Origin: Odobenus rosmarus divergens
Taxonomy: Eukaryota; Chordata; Mammalia; Carnivora; Odobenidae
Direction: 5' to 3'
Length of the DNA: 64,000 bases
Assembly: GCF_000321225.1 (NCBI RefSeq)
Contig: NW_004450402.1
Coordinates: forward strand, 3,219,798 to 3,283,797
The notes beneath the pieces were generated by a model. That model worked only from the letters and a program-made list of their open reading frames with translations, ran no database searches and was not told the DNA's origin. Of this stretch, positions 32,833 through 45,079 are shown piece after piece. Position 1 is the first letter of the stretch; each line of letters starts with the position of its first letter. Position numbers and translations under genes: made by a program.

Positions 32833-34290
32833 CAGATAGCATAGATGGATTTCTAATCATTGCTTTAAGAAATAAACATCTTAGATAAAGCCAGAGATAA
32901 ATTCTTCTGGACAATTAATTATCCTACAAATGGATCTGTGCATTCATCATTTCCCTTTCTAAAAAATATTTCAAGCATTATTCCTAGGACTTCTGCCCCC
33001 TATTTTTATCTTACAGCATTCAAAGCTTTTAATTTCTGGGCCTCCATGTATTATCCCATGAAACAGGTCAAGAGAAGCATCAGCTAACAGTGACTTAAAC
33101 AATAGAAACAATTTTTTCTTTCTTGAATTTGAGAAGTTTGGAGGAGGCAGCATAAGGCCAAAATGGTATTACATAGTGTCAGGGAAAAATCGAGGTTTCT
33201 TTCTCCTTTGCTACCTTTCTTGTGCATAGTCACTATTCCATGTTTACTGGATGGTCCAATAAACTCCCTTCCAGTCAGAAAATATAAAGGGATAAATCAG
33301 GGCAAGCATCCTCTCCTCAAGAATACTTACTGGAAGATGCCTTATATTACTCTCATATTCACATAGGCCTGCTCTCAGTCACACAGCCACATTTAGGTGC
33401 AAACAGAGTTGGGAAATGTCTACATTCTGAGCTGCTGTATGCCTAGCTAAAATTTGAGGCTTCTGGCACTAAAAGAAAAAGGAAGGATAATTTTGGCAAA
33501 CAACCATTGGTGTCTGGCACATACCACGTTGATATGCACATTTCTAAGAAGCATATCACAGAAGCCAGTCAAATTTGAAACTGAGGATCTCATTAATTTG
33601 TACCAGGATAATTCATAAATTCAGTTGTATACCATTCATGAGCTGGGACAACCTGTGCACCACAATGGTGTTGGATTTAATTCTATTCTAACACCTCAGT
33701 ATAATTAAAATTAATTCACAGCCAGTTTTGATACAAGCCCAGAATCATTTACTTATAAAAGTGAACATGAGAAATATGCACGTTAATGACTAGCAATACA
33801 TTAATATGTCTCAGTGAATTCTATAACAGTTTCAGTACATGTGTTCATCCTTTAGATGTATTAACCTTTCAGCCCCGGCTTGACTTCTCAGTTTTAGGTT
33901 CTGTGGTGTTTATATCCACTTTAGTACTAAGAGTTAAAAAAATTCAGTAATCTGTAATAATCAAAAGCATTGATAAGATTTTTTTCATACATAAATTAAA
34001 GTATTGAAGGAAATATTTAATTGAGGACTGTATCCAATTAGAATTATTAATATGACTCTGTATCCCCAAGTTGAATTGTATGATTGCACAACTTTGTCTT
34101 CTTGTTAACAAAATATATGCCAGCTTTAAATATAGCTATTCAAGAGGAATCAGAAAAAAATTAACCCTCCATTTTGAAGGAAAATTTTAATTTCTATATA
34201 AATTTAGTGTATACCAATATACATGCAGTTAGTTTGTTAGACGATAAAAACCTTTCTCCTCACCCCCTTCGCTCTCAAACTACCAACTCT
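32833..34290. other. No recognisable feature
   Basis: About 1.4 kb of AT-rich unique sequence. No gene, RNA gene or named repeat is supported. Confidence 0.4.
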
Positions 34291-34439
34291 TTTCTCTTTT
34301 TTCACCTTAGGGAAAGACTCTCTGAACTAGTATTCTGTATTTTATGTCTTCAATTACTCTCTTCCCACTCTCTCTTGGGTCCAATTCAATTGGGTTTTTT
34401 TTCTCCATCATTCTACTCAAACTCAATCAATTATTTCTA

Positions 34440-35245
34440 GGTTTCTAAAACCAATGGTCGCTTCACAGCATTCATCTGATGAACTTATCTGCAACATTGG
34501 TACTGTTGATCACTCCCTCCTTCCAGAAGAGTTTTCTTCTGGTCTCCAGGATGCTGTACTCTTCTGGTTTTTCCCTTATCTCATTTCCTCTTGCTGGTTC
34601 TTCTTCATCTTCCTATAGAAGTGCTCTAGAGCTTACAAGTGAACTTTCCTATCGCTCTGCACTCATGGTCATCACAAGTCTCATGGTTTTTAAAAACAAT
34701 CTGTGTACTGATGACTAAACAATTTAGAACTATAACCTAGATATTTCCTCTAAATCCAGGTTCATATCTAACTACCTACTTGACCTTTCAACTTAAAAAA
34801 ATCTCATAATCATTTTAAATGTAACATGTCCTAAGCTGAGCACCTGACCTTGCCCCAAAGCTTCCACAGGTTTTTTTTGCCCTCGATTAATGGTATCTCC
34901 ATAATTGCTGTTGCTACAGCCGAAAGCCTTGAAGTCTTTCTTGAAATTGTTTGTATAATCATTCAGCATTACGCCTTAGCATTACTTCCAAAGAATCCAG
35001 AATCTGACCATTTCTCACCTTCTCCACTGCTGTCATCATAAACCACGTCACCAACAGCCTGGGGTGTTTTTATTATCACAATAGCTTCTTAACTGTCCTC
35101 CACTCTTGTTCCCTTCCCAGTCTTTGTTTCTTCTTAGCAGGTATGCCATTCCTATGCTCAGAACCTGCCAGCAGTTTCCCATTTTTACTCTAAATGATAG
35201 CTGAAGTCACTTTGAGATTCCCATCTCCCAGACTCTTTCTGCCCC
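34440..35245 (+). mobile_element. Long L2 LINE copy
   Basis: One of the best kept L2 stretches in the window: 'actgttgatcactccctcct', 'tctgtgtactgatgac', 'actacctacttgacctt', 'aacatgtcctaagctgagca', 'tccagaatctgaccatttct' and 'caatagcttcttaactgtcc' all occur in the order of the L2 3' region. Frames at 34174-34718 and 34850-35041 are by-products of it; no intact reverse transcriptase remains. Confidence 0.75.
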
Positions 35246-35830
35246 TTGGTCGTGAGGCTCCTGATGTAGTTCTGTAGATGGGGTGAGAGAGAAATGAGCT
35301 CCTTTTGCAGCTTCCTGCACTGCTGGGGAAGTTGGGTTCTCACTTACACACTCTCCATCTCCATTGGAAGATAAATCACAGGTTGAAGAAGATCTCTCTT
35401 GGCCCTAAGCCATACTACCTTGGGAGATGGGTGACACAAGTAAAGTAAAACTGTTCTTACCCACTCTAATGCATCCAAACTTGCATTTTTTTTGCTCCAA
35501 CAGAGTGTTGGTATTTTTCCTCTGGAAATCTGGACAAATGGTCTCTCATCCATGAGTAATTGTCTAAGTCAGTGTTCTCCAGGGTAGAGACTGGAGCAAG
35601 TTCATTGCTGCTGCAGAGTCCACAGATGGGACCGAGTTCTGTCTGCCCATTGTCTGATACACGGATGAGTGAGACTCCTTCCGAGTCCCATGGTGTGTGA
35701 TGCTGGATCCCACAGCATCCTCAAAGGCACTTTTGTCTGTGGCTGGATGCCAAATCTTTGTTGTTGGGAGTGGGGGCAAAAAATGAGGGATGCCTTATGT
35801 CTCCATGATGTTGACATCACTTCTAACTGT
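35246..35830. mobile_element. Probable older interspersed repeat, family unresolved
   Basis: Phrases such as 'ttggccctaagccatactac', 'atgcatccaaacttgcattt' and 'ctaagtcagtgttctccagg' strike me as a dispersed mammalian repeat, but I cannot name it. Frames at 35344-35820 on the minus strand are not called as genes. Confidence 0.35.
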
Positions 35831-35938
35831 AATCTTCTATTTTAGCACCCATACTTCTGTGGTTTTCTTGTCTCCAGTGGTTTTCTTCAAAATATTTCTC
35901 ATACCTCTGAGTTCAGAACAGGATAAAACCATAAAAGA

Positions 35939-35991
35939 TTCCCTCTCTCGCTGTCTCTCTGTCAAATAAATAAATAAAATCTTAAAAAAAA
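35939..35991 (+). mobile_element. SINEC 3'-end fragment (5'-truncated)
   Basis: Only the last ~50 bases of a SINE, from 'ttccctctctcgctgtctct' through AAATAAATAAATAAAATCTT and an A-tail. Nothing of the tRNA-like head is present. Confidence 0.85.
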
Positions 35992-36499
35992 ATAAAGGGG
36001 TAATAACTCCACTTGAGTTTAAAATAAACAAAACACTGACTCACTAGAAATTATTGGTAAGAGACTTGTGTTTCAAAATGTCTGCTTTAATGAGTCAGAG
36101 GGAAATAAAACTGACTGGATGAATTATCTATTACAGAGAAGATGTTTCACTTGACCCAATTTAGAGTGAATGACCCTAATTGCCTCTTTGAATGTGGGAA
36201 AGGCCTATTGCCAGATAGTGGCTCCCAGTTGTAAATGGGTAAACTTTCAATGAAGGAATTGTTAGTTAAGGAAGTCTCCATGGTAGGAAAGGTTGAGCTC
36301 AAAGTAAGACATGTCCTGACAAAGAATTAGTATGGGAAAGCAGCCTGGGTAGAAGTAAATGGGGTGTGTGAAAGCGGAAGGTGAGGCCACAGTGGCCATG
36401 CATAGGAGGTAGAAATTACTTTTGCATGACTACAATGGCATGGCTGAGTGCAAAACCTTGTAATGCAAAAAGATAGCAATTGTCTGAAATATTGTGACA
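35992..36499. other. No recognisable feature
   Basis: Unique sequence without gene signals. Confidence 0.35.
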
Positions 36500-36554
36500 C
36501 CATCAGCAATTTTATCTCGATCCTATAAGAATTTCTGAGAAGGTAAGTAAGTAG

Positions 36555-36695
36555 TTATATTGCTGGAACGAGGAAAGATTGGATGAGCCCTTAATCCTAG
36601 CTCTCCCACTAACTGGCTGGGTTCTTGGGTCATCCAGTTTCCTCATCCATTAAATACAGAAATAATTGTGGAAGTCCCTTTCAGCTTAAAAATAC
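36555..36695 (+). mobile_element. MIR SINE fragment
   Basis: 'cctagctctcccactaactg' and 'cagtttcctcatccattaaa' match the MIR centre. Confidence 0.6.
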
Positions 36696-36787
36696 CCTTT
36701 AAGTCAACAATGAATAGAGTGTGAGTTGCTGCAAAACCTGAGATGTAAGAAATACCATGTAGCCTTTCTTTCTGGATAAAATCAAAT

Positions 36788-36905
36788 CTGGTTTATTTAT
36801 TCCACAAATAATCATTAAATGACTATTATATGCCAGACGTGTGCTCAGTTCTGAGGATATTCTTGGAAAAGAAGGCAGACAAGGTCTTGCCCTCCTAGAA
36901 CTTTT
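36788..36905 (-). mobile_element. L2 3'-end fragment
   Basis: 'tttattccacaaataatcat', 'atgccagacgtgtgctcagt' and 'aagaaggcagacaaggtctt' are reverse-complement L2 3' end. Confidence 0.65.
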
Positions 36906-37554
36906 TCTTGCTCTCATTTTCTAATGATGAATTCTAATATCACTCCTTTTTCACAGGTCCTGCCCTATCTCTTGGGTTATTCCAAACCTTGTGATTTGCA
37001 CAGTCCAGGAAAAATAAGACCAATCCCTGGCTCTTTGATCTATGGCCATCACAATTGCTATTGCTTTTTGTCTGATTCCATAAGATATATTTGAAAGTGT
37101 CTGGCTCTGCAGGTAGCATCTCTTCACAAGAACTAACTGTTGTTCCAGGAACTTTTGCCCGGGCTCTATTTGCCTCCATTTCCATAGGAACTCATGTAGC
37201 TGTCAATGACTTAGATCCTGTCCTTTTTATGGTGCTATGAATAAGTGGCCCAGTGTACGCCACTCCACAGAACTCCACCTTCACCGATCTCCTAATCTCT
37301 GGGAATCAAACTACTATGAGGCTTTGAACTACTACCCTGCTCAATGCTCAAGGGAACAGCTTCCACCATGTCTTACTTTGGGCAATGAAGTCCTTATCTT
37401 CTTCAAGCCTAAGGCTGCCAACCAGCCAGCCAAGGATTGAATTTGACTCGTAGATGGGTTTGTTCTCCAATTAGCTAAAATCTCCACCACTCCCTTTTGT
37501 TCCCAAAAACAAAACTGAGCATCTGTGTCCTCATTCTTTTCCTGTTGCTTCTCT
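36906..37554. other. No recognisable feature
   Basis: Mostly unique. Two frames (minus 36940-37185, plus 37237-37440) have no recognised domain and no support as exons. Confidence 0.35.
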
Positions 37555-37800
37555 TACATCTGTGGTTAAGCACACAACCCCCAGAACCAGACTGTCCAAG
37601 TTTGAATCTAAGCTCCACCACTCACTGCTGTATGGGTTGGTCATGTTATGTAATCTTTCTGCATTTCAGGTTTTCATCTTTAATTTGCTCATAAGTAAAA
37701 AACACCTATCTCATAAGTGTATGTGTTGTACTTTAGAACCATAAGTAGTACATAGTAAGTAGTGTTTATTTATAACATAGGTGTTATTATTTTATTTTTC
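37555..37800 (+). mobile_element. MIR SINE
   Basis: 'gtggttaagcacacaacccc', 'ccaagtttgaatctaagctc' and 'gtagtacatagtaagtagtg' in MIR order, with the centre diverged. Confidence 0.7.
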
Positions 37801-39129
37801 ATTTCTATTATTGTTTTATTATTACTGGCCTGGCTTTTATAGGCATTTGAATGAGATCAGTGGATTAGATCTTTTAACATAAAGGCTGTAGTGGAAGATT
37901 TCTTCAAAGTAGTTTTATTCTCAACCATGCCCTATCAACATTTTGGCCTTTAATAAAACAAAACATGTTTATCTCCTTGACAGTGAACAAAAAGGTGTAA
38001 TGGACTTTTATTTTTAGGGAGAAGGGATGTATGGAGAATTATCTTTCATTCCTTTGATATTAGATTACTAATATTTTTAAATCACCCTATCACATTTTAA
38101 CAGGCCAAAAAACATTTGCCCAATTTCTAACTCAGAAGTCTGTACAGATTTTCTCACTCTGTTCCATACTTAAGCATCACCAGGAAGATGTTTTTACTGC
38201 ATTGAGAAATTGGCTACATTTTTTCTCCCCAACTGCTTTCTAGCACTCGTGGCTTTTTATTTCATATCACTTACAACTCAAGGTAATCTGAGTTGCTTCT
38301 GAAAGTCTCAGACTTAACTTGTTAGCTTGTCAGTCATCCCTTCTCTGTGGTGAATCAAAAATATTTTCACTTGGTGAATATAATATGGATATTTCATTTC
38401 ATCGAACCATTTCAAGTTTCTAACATTGAATAGTTGATGTCTTGAGATTCTTTGCACCTGCTTAATTTTGATACAAGACTTTTATGTTATTTTGAAAGTC
38501 AAACTTCTAATGGGGAAGAATGTATTTTAATGTACATATTGGCATGTTTCATAGGTTCAAAAGCACTTTCTTTTATGTGAAGAGAATGAAAATAAATGAT
38601 CCTCTGACAGCCTGTCAGCCAGAGTTTGATCAGCTATGTCTGACCATGTCCCTTAGGTGGAGATGACAGCCAAGAGCAGCTGAGTTTTTATTTATTGTTA
38701 GGGCATTTTGTACATGTTTAAAAGGAACCATGGTTGTGGGTCTGGAAAAAGAGTACATGTAGAGACCAGGAGGCCTAATTTCAGGAACTGCCTGAATGAT
38801 CCTGTGATGAAATGGGCAGACCATAATCTTGCTTCTTGTTGCCTTATCTCTTGGTTAAATAAACCTCTGCCCCTATCTGGGAAGGTAAAAAGGGCCTTTC
38901 TGTAAGACTTTACACTTTACACTCACACCTTTCCCCATATGCTGGTTTTGCAACTCACTTTAGAAATGTGGAGACCTGGGGTGGGGTTGGGGGGCAGTTA
39001 TTGAAGAATTCAGGGAAAGAGGACCATTTTTTTAATGTTTCAGAATGCAAACTTCAGTGAGATATATTTGTCGCCGTGGTGGTTGTAGTTGTTAAGGAGC
39101 CAGGCATAAAGACTGAGAAGAACAAAAGG
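37801..39129. other. Mostly unique sequence, no gene recognised
   Basis: About 1.3 kb without a named repeat. The frames at 38630-38905 lie on opposite strands of the same stretch and are not supported as genes. Confidence 0.4.
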
Positions 39130-39139
39130 AAAGGAAAAA

Positions 39140-39335
39140 AATTACTATGTTCTAAGAATTGTATTTAATACTTTGCGGGTATCGTCTCTTTTTACCCCAC
39201 AATAATTCTATGAAATAAGAACCAATTTTATGCCCATTTAAAAGGTAAGAACATTTGCGATTGGACAGGCAAACTAACTTGTCCAAGGTAACATGTCTAG
39301 TAAGAACAAAAACAGAATTAAACATAGGTTTGTTT
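39140..39335 (-). mobile_element. MIR SINE
   Basis: 'ttactatgttctaagaattg', 'ccacaataattctatgaaat' and 'cttgtccaaggtaacatgtc' follow reverse-complement MIR. Confidence 0.7.
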
Positions 39336-39804
39336 ATTACAGAACACATAGCTAGAGAAGTAAACACCCGCTTGTTCTGAGACTTTACTCTGTTATTGAA
39401 AATTTTATTTTATTGACCATTTTGTGATAGATTTATAGACTGTATAAACTTGCTGAACTATTTAAGGAGAGATTTTTGTTGTTGTTTGTTTGTTTGTTTT
39501 GCTTTGTTTTGGTCAGTGATAGCTGGATTTCTTTCCTCTTTTTTATCAGAAAATTCAAGAAATTCTTTTTTTTGTTTTGTTTTATTGAAGTGTAATTGAC
39601 AGACACCATTATATTAGTTTCAGGTTCACAGCAGAGTGATTGAACATTTACAGACATTACAAAATGATCACCTGGAGAAGTCTAGTTACCTACCATCTGT
39701 CACCATACAAAGTTATTACAATGTTATTTACTATATTCCTTACATTGCACTTTATATCCCCATGACTTATGTATTTTATAATTGGAAGTTTACACTGCTT
39801 AATC

Positions 39805-40033
39805 CCTTCTGCCTTTTTTTTAAAACGATTATTTATTTGAGAGAGAGAGAGAGAGCGAGAGAGCAAAAGAGAGCAGGAAGAGGGGCAGAAGGAAAGAGAG
39901 AGAATCCTCAAGCAGACTCCCCACTGAGCGTGGAGACCAATGCAGGGCTTGATCCCAGGACCTGAGCCAAAATCAAGAGTTCAGATGCTTAACCAACTAA
40001 GCCACCCAGGCTCCCCTCCCCTTTACCTTTTTT
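39805..40033 (-). mobile_element. SINEC nested in L1
   Basis: Minus-strand body 39820-40017, a somewhat diverged copy with an extended AG block. Flanks CCTTCTGCCTTTTTT (39805-39819) and CCCTTTACCTTTTTT (40019-40033) are a plausible duplication with three transitions. Confidence 0.88.
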
Positions 40034-40277
40034 GTCCATCCTCCCACTCCCTCTTCCTCTGGCAAACATCAGTTTGTTCTCTATATTTATGAGTCTCTTT
40101 CTGTTTTATTTGTTTTGTTTTTTAGATTCCTCATATAAGTAGAATCATATGATATTTATCTTTCTCTATTTGATTTATTTCACTTAGTATAATACTCTCT
40201 GGGTCCATCCATGTTGTTGTGAATGGCAAGATTTTATTCTTTTTATGACATAGTGTTATTCCATTGTGTGTGCGCGT

Positions 40278-40315
40278 GATATATATAGATATATATATAT
40301 ATATCTATATATATC
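40278..40315. repeat. 38-bp perfect (TA)-rich palindrome
   Basis: Every base of 40278-40296 pairs with its partner in 40297-40315; the arm is GATATATATAGATATATAT. It sits at the position where L1 normally has a TATATA tract. Confidence 0.9.
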
Positions 40316-40326
40316 TCACATCTTTA

Positions 40327-40549
40327 TCTATTCGTCTATTTTTTTTAAAGATTTTATTTATTTATTTGACAGAGAGAGAGACAGCAAGAGAGGGAACACA
40401 AGCAGGGGGAGTGGGAAAGGGAGAAGCAGGCTTCCCGCAGAGCAGGGAGCCTGAAGTGGGGCTCGATCCCAGGATCCTTGGGTCATGACCTGAGCCGAAG
40501 GTAGATGCTTAACGACTGAGCCACCCAGGTGCCCCTCCATTCATCTACT
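40327..40549 (-). mobile_element. SINEC nested in L1, young-type
   Basis: Minus-strand body 40341-40535, well kept and ending GCCACCCAGGTGCCCC. TCTATTCGTCTATT at 40327-40340 and TCCATTCATCTACT at 40536-40549 are the duplicated L1 target. Confidence 0.93.
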
Positions 40550-40910
40550 GATGGACACTTAGGTTGCTTTCATATCTTGGCTATTGAAATAATGCTGCAG
40601 TGAACATATAAGTGCATATATCTTTTTAGTGTTGTCATTTTTTTTTGGAAAAATATTCAGTGGACTTCCTGGATTGTATGGTAGTTCTGTTTTTAATTTT
40701 TTGAGGAACCTCTATGCTGTTTTCTATAGTGGCTGCACCAATTTGCATTCCCACCAACTGCATGAGGGTTCTCTTTTTTCCACCTCCTCACCAACACTTG
40801 TCTGTTTGATAATAGTCATTCTGACAGGTGTGAGGTGATATTTCATTGTGGTTTTGATTTACATTTTTTTGATGGTTAGTGATGTTGAGCATCTTTTTAT
40901 GTCTGCCATA

Positions 40911-41675
40911 TCATAAATAGTTCCAGAATAAAAGTTTTAGAATAAAAAAGTTCTCCCTATTTGTGGTTAAAAATTATGGTAACATTGATGAATATATTGT
41001 TAGTCAGGCTTCTGTGAATTGTCTTCTTCAGGTAGTTGGGATTTACTTTGAGAAGTCATGGAGAAATGAGGAAGCAAAGAAAATTGCTTTCCAAATTTCA
41101 CAATGAAGTTAGGTCTATGGAACATTGGAACATTTTCTAAGATTCAACAACTATTCCAGGACCCAATTAGCAATTCTTGTGACCTATTTTGTTCTCCACT
41201 CAGAAATGGGCATCTGTGAATTCTTGCTGTGGGCATCCTGGTTTAATTATGACCTGTATAGAGAGGTCACATGATAAAAACATAAACACTTTAATAGAAG
41301 ACATTACCTGCAATTGTTTTCCTCACAGGGCAATGGTGGGGGAAGGACATGGAATGTTCTTTGGTACTTCCCAATACAGCTCAAATTTGCAACACAAATT
41401 TACAGCTCTATGTACAGCTATTATTTACTGTAATAGCTGTAAAATATAGAAATGACACACAATTTTGCACTAAAATCATTACAATTTGGATTGTCAAGAA
41501 ATGGTACAGTTTCAGCTTTGAGTTGAAAATAGTGACTGAGGTTATTCAAAGGCTTAGGGATTTTTTAAAACATAGATTATTTCTAGGTGTACCCACTATT
41601 TTATAAGAATCAAGTGAACCTTCTCCTCTGGCTTTAACATCAAGTATCTCATTTAATCTTTAGGTTCTTTTCTAT
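40911..41675. other. No recognisable feature
   Basis: AT-rich unique sequence. Two overlapping frames at 41189-41606 have no known domain. Confidence 0.35.
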
Positions 41676-41677
41676 AA

Positions 41678-42050
41678 TGGGCTGAATGTTTATGTTCCCC
41701 CCAAATCCGTATATGAAAATCTCAACCTCCAAGGTATTAAGGTGTTAAGGTATTAAGAGGTGGGGACTTTAGGAGGTATTAGGTTATGAGAGCAGAACTC
41801 AAATGAATGACATTAGTGCCCTTATAAAAGAGACGAGATCCCTCGTCCCCCCTCCATGTGAGGTCATAGCTAGAAGGTGCTACAAACCAGAAATGAACCA
41901 GGAATTGGGTTCTCACCAGATACCAAATCTGTTGGCACCTTTTTCTTGGACTTCCCAACCTCCAGAACTGTAAGAAATAAGTTTTTGTCATTTGTAAGCC
42001 ACCTAGTCTATGATATTTTATTATCACTGCCAAATGGACTAAGATATTGC
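41678..42050 (+). mobile_element. MLT1-type solitary LTR (ERVL-MaLR)
   Basis: LTR landmarks: ATGGGCTGAATGTTTATGTT, 'cccttataaaagagacgaga', 'tccatgtgaggtcatagcta', 'acctccagaactgtaagaaa' with a TAAGAAATAAG polyadenylation-signal region, 'aagccacctagtctatgata' and the end 'aaatggactaagata'. It contains a small local iteration (AAGGTATTAAGGTGTTAAGG) at 41732-41751. No retroviral gene is attached. Confidence 0.75.
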
Positions 42051-43320
42051 CCTAGAACTAGTCTTTCCTCCAACATGATATCTTCACAGTAAAAAGAATA
42101 GTGGCTTCAGAAAGATTTTGTATTACTAGCTTTTTGATATTATGTAAGTTTACGTACATTTTCTGAGCCTCAGATTTCTTATGGTATTTAAAATGAGGTT
42201 CGTATTTTTTTACTTGGTTGTAAAGCAATTATTGGTAAACCTTAATGAAAAAAGCTTGCAATATCAATTGTATTTGAATCATTCATCAAGCAGTGTCTTG
42301 AACAAGAAGGCATGAGTTGAATTATATTGGAATGACTTTAATTTATGGTGATTAGAGAATGATTTTTCTTCTTTAATCCTCAGATTTTGAGATCTCTAGC
42401 CGTCAGAGACTCCCGAACACTTCATTTTGATGAGATCTAGTTAGGCGTGAGGGAGAAGGGAATTCTCAAAAGGAGGGACATAAGCAATCCCCCCTTTTCT
42501 TACCTGACCTATCAAAGTTCTCTTGAGATGGCAACTGTGGCTCTCAACAGATTCCTTGAGTTGCCCAGTGTCACCTGCTACCAACAGTTGTGCACATGGG
42601 GATTTGCCATTAGTGACAATGACATTTAGTGCTTGTGGAGTCAAAGCAAGCCAAAGCAAGCATATGGAGGCACATGCTATCTTTTCATTTTGAGCAGTGC
42701 CCCCTTCTGATTGAGAAAAATATGCATATATATTGGTTTCTTCTAGAATAAAAAACAATTTTTTTTAAGACCAAAGATTTTTCTACACATGAGGGTGGAA
42801 ACAGAACGGTACACAATGCCCTTGGGGTGAGGGCCACACCTCATCTGGGATTCTTATTTGGGCTGAAGGATGTTGATTGAGGACGCAGGATGTGCTTTAA
42901 CATGGGTGTATGGGGGCTGAGTATTCGAACAAGAATAAATCAACAGCCTGCTGCTAATATATTATTTAAAAATAAATATTTCACAATGTACCGGCAGAAA
43001 TATAGAACCCGGTATCATAAAAGCATGCAGTTTGGGCCTTCTTCAGTCTATTAATGATTTTATTCGGAGAAGGATTATCTTTCCTTTGTTTTAAACAGTG
43101 GTGATTTGGCACTTGCACAGGCTCCCTACAAGGTGGGCGGGGTGGGGTTGAGATGGAGAGAGAGTTGGAAAGGAGAAACACTTTGAGCTGGAATGTGTTA
43201 TTGAACAGATTTAAAGGTATTTTAATCATAGGCCTTTCATGCTATTTTAGACCATGTGTGTGACTCCCTAGTTTATCTCCTCCCTTCTACTCCAGCTGCT
43301 GAGAAATAGGCAAATTGCTC
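42051..43320. other. Mostly unique sequence, no gene recognised
   Basis: About 1.3 kb without named repeats. The 105-codon minus frame at 42441-42758 has no family resemblance. Confidence 0.4.
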
Positions 43321-43329
43321 TCAGAAAGA

Positions 43330-43520
43330 CAAATACGGTGTATTTATGGGCCCTGCATTTTTGGTCCCAAGTGTTATGAACAAGCAAGTTCACCGAAACG
43401 TGTGCCTAGCACAGCGCCCTGTGATTAGAGAGCTCTGTCTCCAGAAGGGTTCCTCGCCCTCTTCACGCGGACTTAGCTTCAGAAGCCCACGACAAGTCTA
43501 CCTGCGCGTGTTCAGCTCAT
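43330..43520. other. Unique, CpG-retaining stretch
   Basis: Ten CpG dinucleotides in about 180 bases (for example CACCGAAACG, AGCGCC, CACGCGG, CTGCGCGTG) in a window that is otherwise CpG-poor, and not part of a SINE. It is too small for a classical CpG island. A distal regulatory element is possible but not shown. Confidence 0.35.
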
Positions 43521-44129
43521 TGATTTGCCTCTGCCTTTATTCTCCTGAAATATGACTTTCTATTCATGCTATCCTGGTTTCCATTCTACCCTGTAATTTG
43601 TGCAAAAAGCAAGGTATCAGAGGTGCCTGCTTAACAGTCTATTGACATTTTGCAGAACAGAACAGATTGGACCTATTTTTTTTTCTGCAATCAGTTTAAA
43701 GTATTTGAACCTTTCTAACAGCTGTGAGACAATATTTATTCTTAGTCAGCAACTGATTTCATGAGTCTGACACCATGTAATGTACGTAACTGTGTATTAA
43801 ACTATGCAGAGCTGCCTGAGCGATGAGACAGAACTTCAACAGGAGATCAAGTACACTCTGAGAGGGATACTCTGGGATGGTGGGATGGGGCAGACTGGAC
43901 TCTAGAAATACACAAAACGGTTCAGGAGGAGGCCAAGAATTTCCGTGTCCAGGAAGGCCAATCAAACTCCCAGGCAGGGGGAGAATTTGTAGAGTTTTAC
44001 CGGGTGATGATGTGGCAGTGGGGGCAGAGTTAGCACAATGGGAGAGTTGTGGGAGATGATTAAGAAGTAGCCATTTGTGTGTGAATTTCACAGGAAATCG
44101 GATACATTTCAACCAATTCAGCTTGTTTT
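43521..44129. other. No recognisable feature
   Basis: Unique sequence. Frames on both strands at 43759-44112 overlap each other and have no known domain. Confidence 0.35.
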
Positions 44130-44134
44130 TAAAT

Positions 44135-44345
44135 TATTAATAAGGAGCCACAGGGAAGGGTTGGGTTGTGAACCTTTGGAGTGTGTGTATAGAATCACCT
44201 TGGGAGCTTATTAAAAATGTAGACTCCTGTTAGCATCCTCTAGACTTTCTGGTTCAGAAGGTCAAGGGTGGAACTAAGGAATTTGCATTTTAAATAATCA
44301 TCACAGGTAATTCTGATGTATGTAACTTAAGATTGTTAAAGATTT
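44135..44345 (+). mobile_element. hAT-Charlie type MITE (MER20/MER5-like)
   Basis: 'atagaatcaccttgggagct', 'attaaaaatgtagactcctg', 'ggaatttgcattttaaataa' and 'cacaggtaattctgatg' fit a non-autonomous hAT element. Confidence 0.65.
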
Positions 44346-44509
44346 CAAAAGGAAAATGAAGAATCCACTACTCTTATTGCCCACGATTAAAACTCATCAC
44401 TAATCCACAAATATTCAAGAATAAAAAAAAAAAGGGAGCAAAACTGACTGTAATACATCGTTATGTAGTTTGATTATAAGGGATGGGGAAGGTAATCAAC
44501 ATTTTTTTT

Positions 44510-44680
44510 AATCCCTTAATATGTGTCAGATGACTGAAATGAAATAAATTTTATTTAATCTTTATTACAGCTCAGTAAGTCAGTTCACATTACATCATTT
44601 TATGGGTAGTAAAACAGGCTTAGAGATGTTGAGTAACTTGCCCAAAATGACATATATAGTAATTACCAGAGCCCCCTTAG
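44510..44680 (-). mobile_element. MIR SINE
   Basis: 'taatatgtgtcagatgactg', 'ttttatgggtagtaaaacag' and 'agtaacttgcccaaaatgac' match reverse-complement MIR. Confidence 0.65.
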
Positions 44681-45075
44681 GCTTCCCACTCTCCTCACTA
44701 TGCTCAGGAAAGTTTATCATGACTTCCATCACAATGTCCACACCAACAAATCTTAAATTTGTGTTTGCCACCTGGATCTCTTTAGGGTGTTCTCCAGCCA
44801 TCTCTCCATTAGCCTGTTCGACATCTTTGCCTTGATGTTTTCCAACCACCAGAAGTTCTATATACTCTCAATTGTACTAGCCATCTTCCTCTGTGTATTT
44901 TTATCTCTTTTACTATCCTCCAGCTCAGCCAGTAAGACCCACCATCTACCTACCGGTCCAAGCCAAAAATCATCCAGTTCTTTTGATCAATACACCTAAA
45001 TATCTCCTGATCTTATGCTCTTCTGCCGGTCCTCACTGCTAACCTTCTAGTTCAGGTCAGTATCATCTCTTGCCA
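44681..45075. other. No recognisable feature
   Basis: C+T-rich on the plus strand and possibly very old L2-like, but not assignable. Frames here are not supported as genes. Confidence 0.3.
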
Positions 45076-45079
45076 AGTG

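Larger units (their letters stand above)
39566..40910 (-). mobile_element. Antisense L1 3' part with two nested SINEs
   Basis: L1 text in reverse: 'attgaagtgtaattgacaga', 'tagtttcaggttcacagcag' , then after a SINE 'ccatgttgttgtgaatggca', and after a second SINE 'ctattgaaataatgctgcag', 'tgcattcccaccaac' and 'gacaggtgtgaggtgatatt'. It runs to about 40910. A clear target-site duplication was not found, so it is probably older than the 25-kb copy. Confidence 0.85.

Noticed and set aside
43759..44112. 117-codon frame on the minus strand with proline/leucine-rich text
   Set aside because: No signal, domain or splice context that I can defend; a plus-strand frame covers the same bases.
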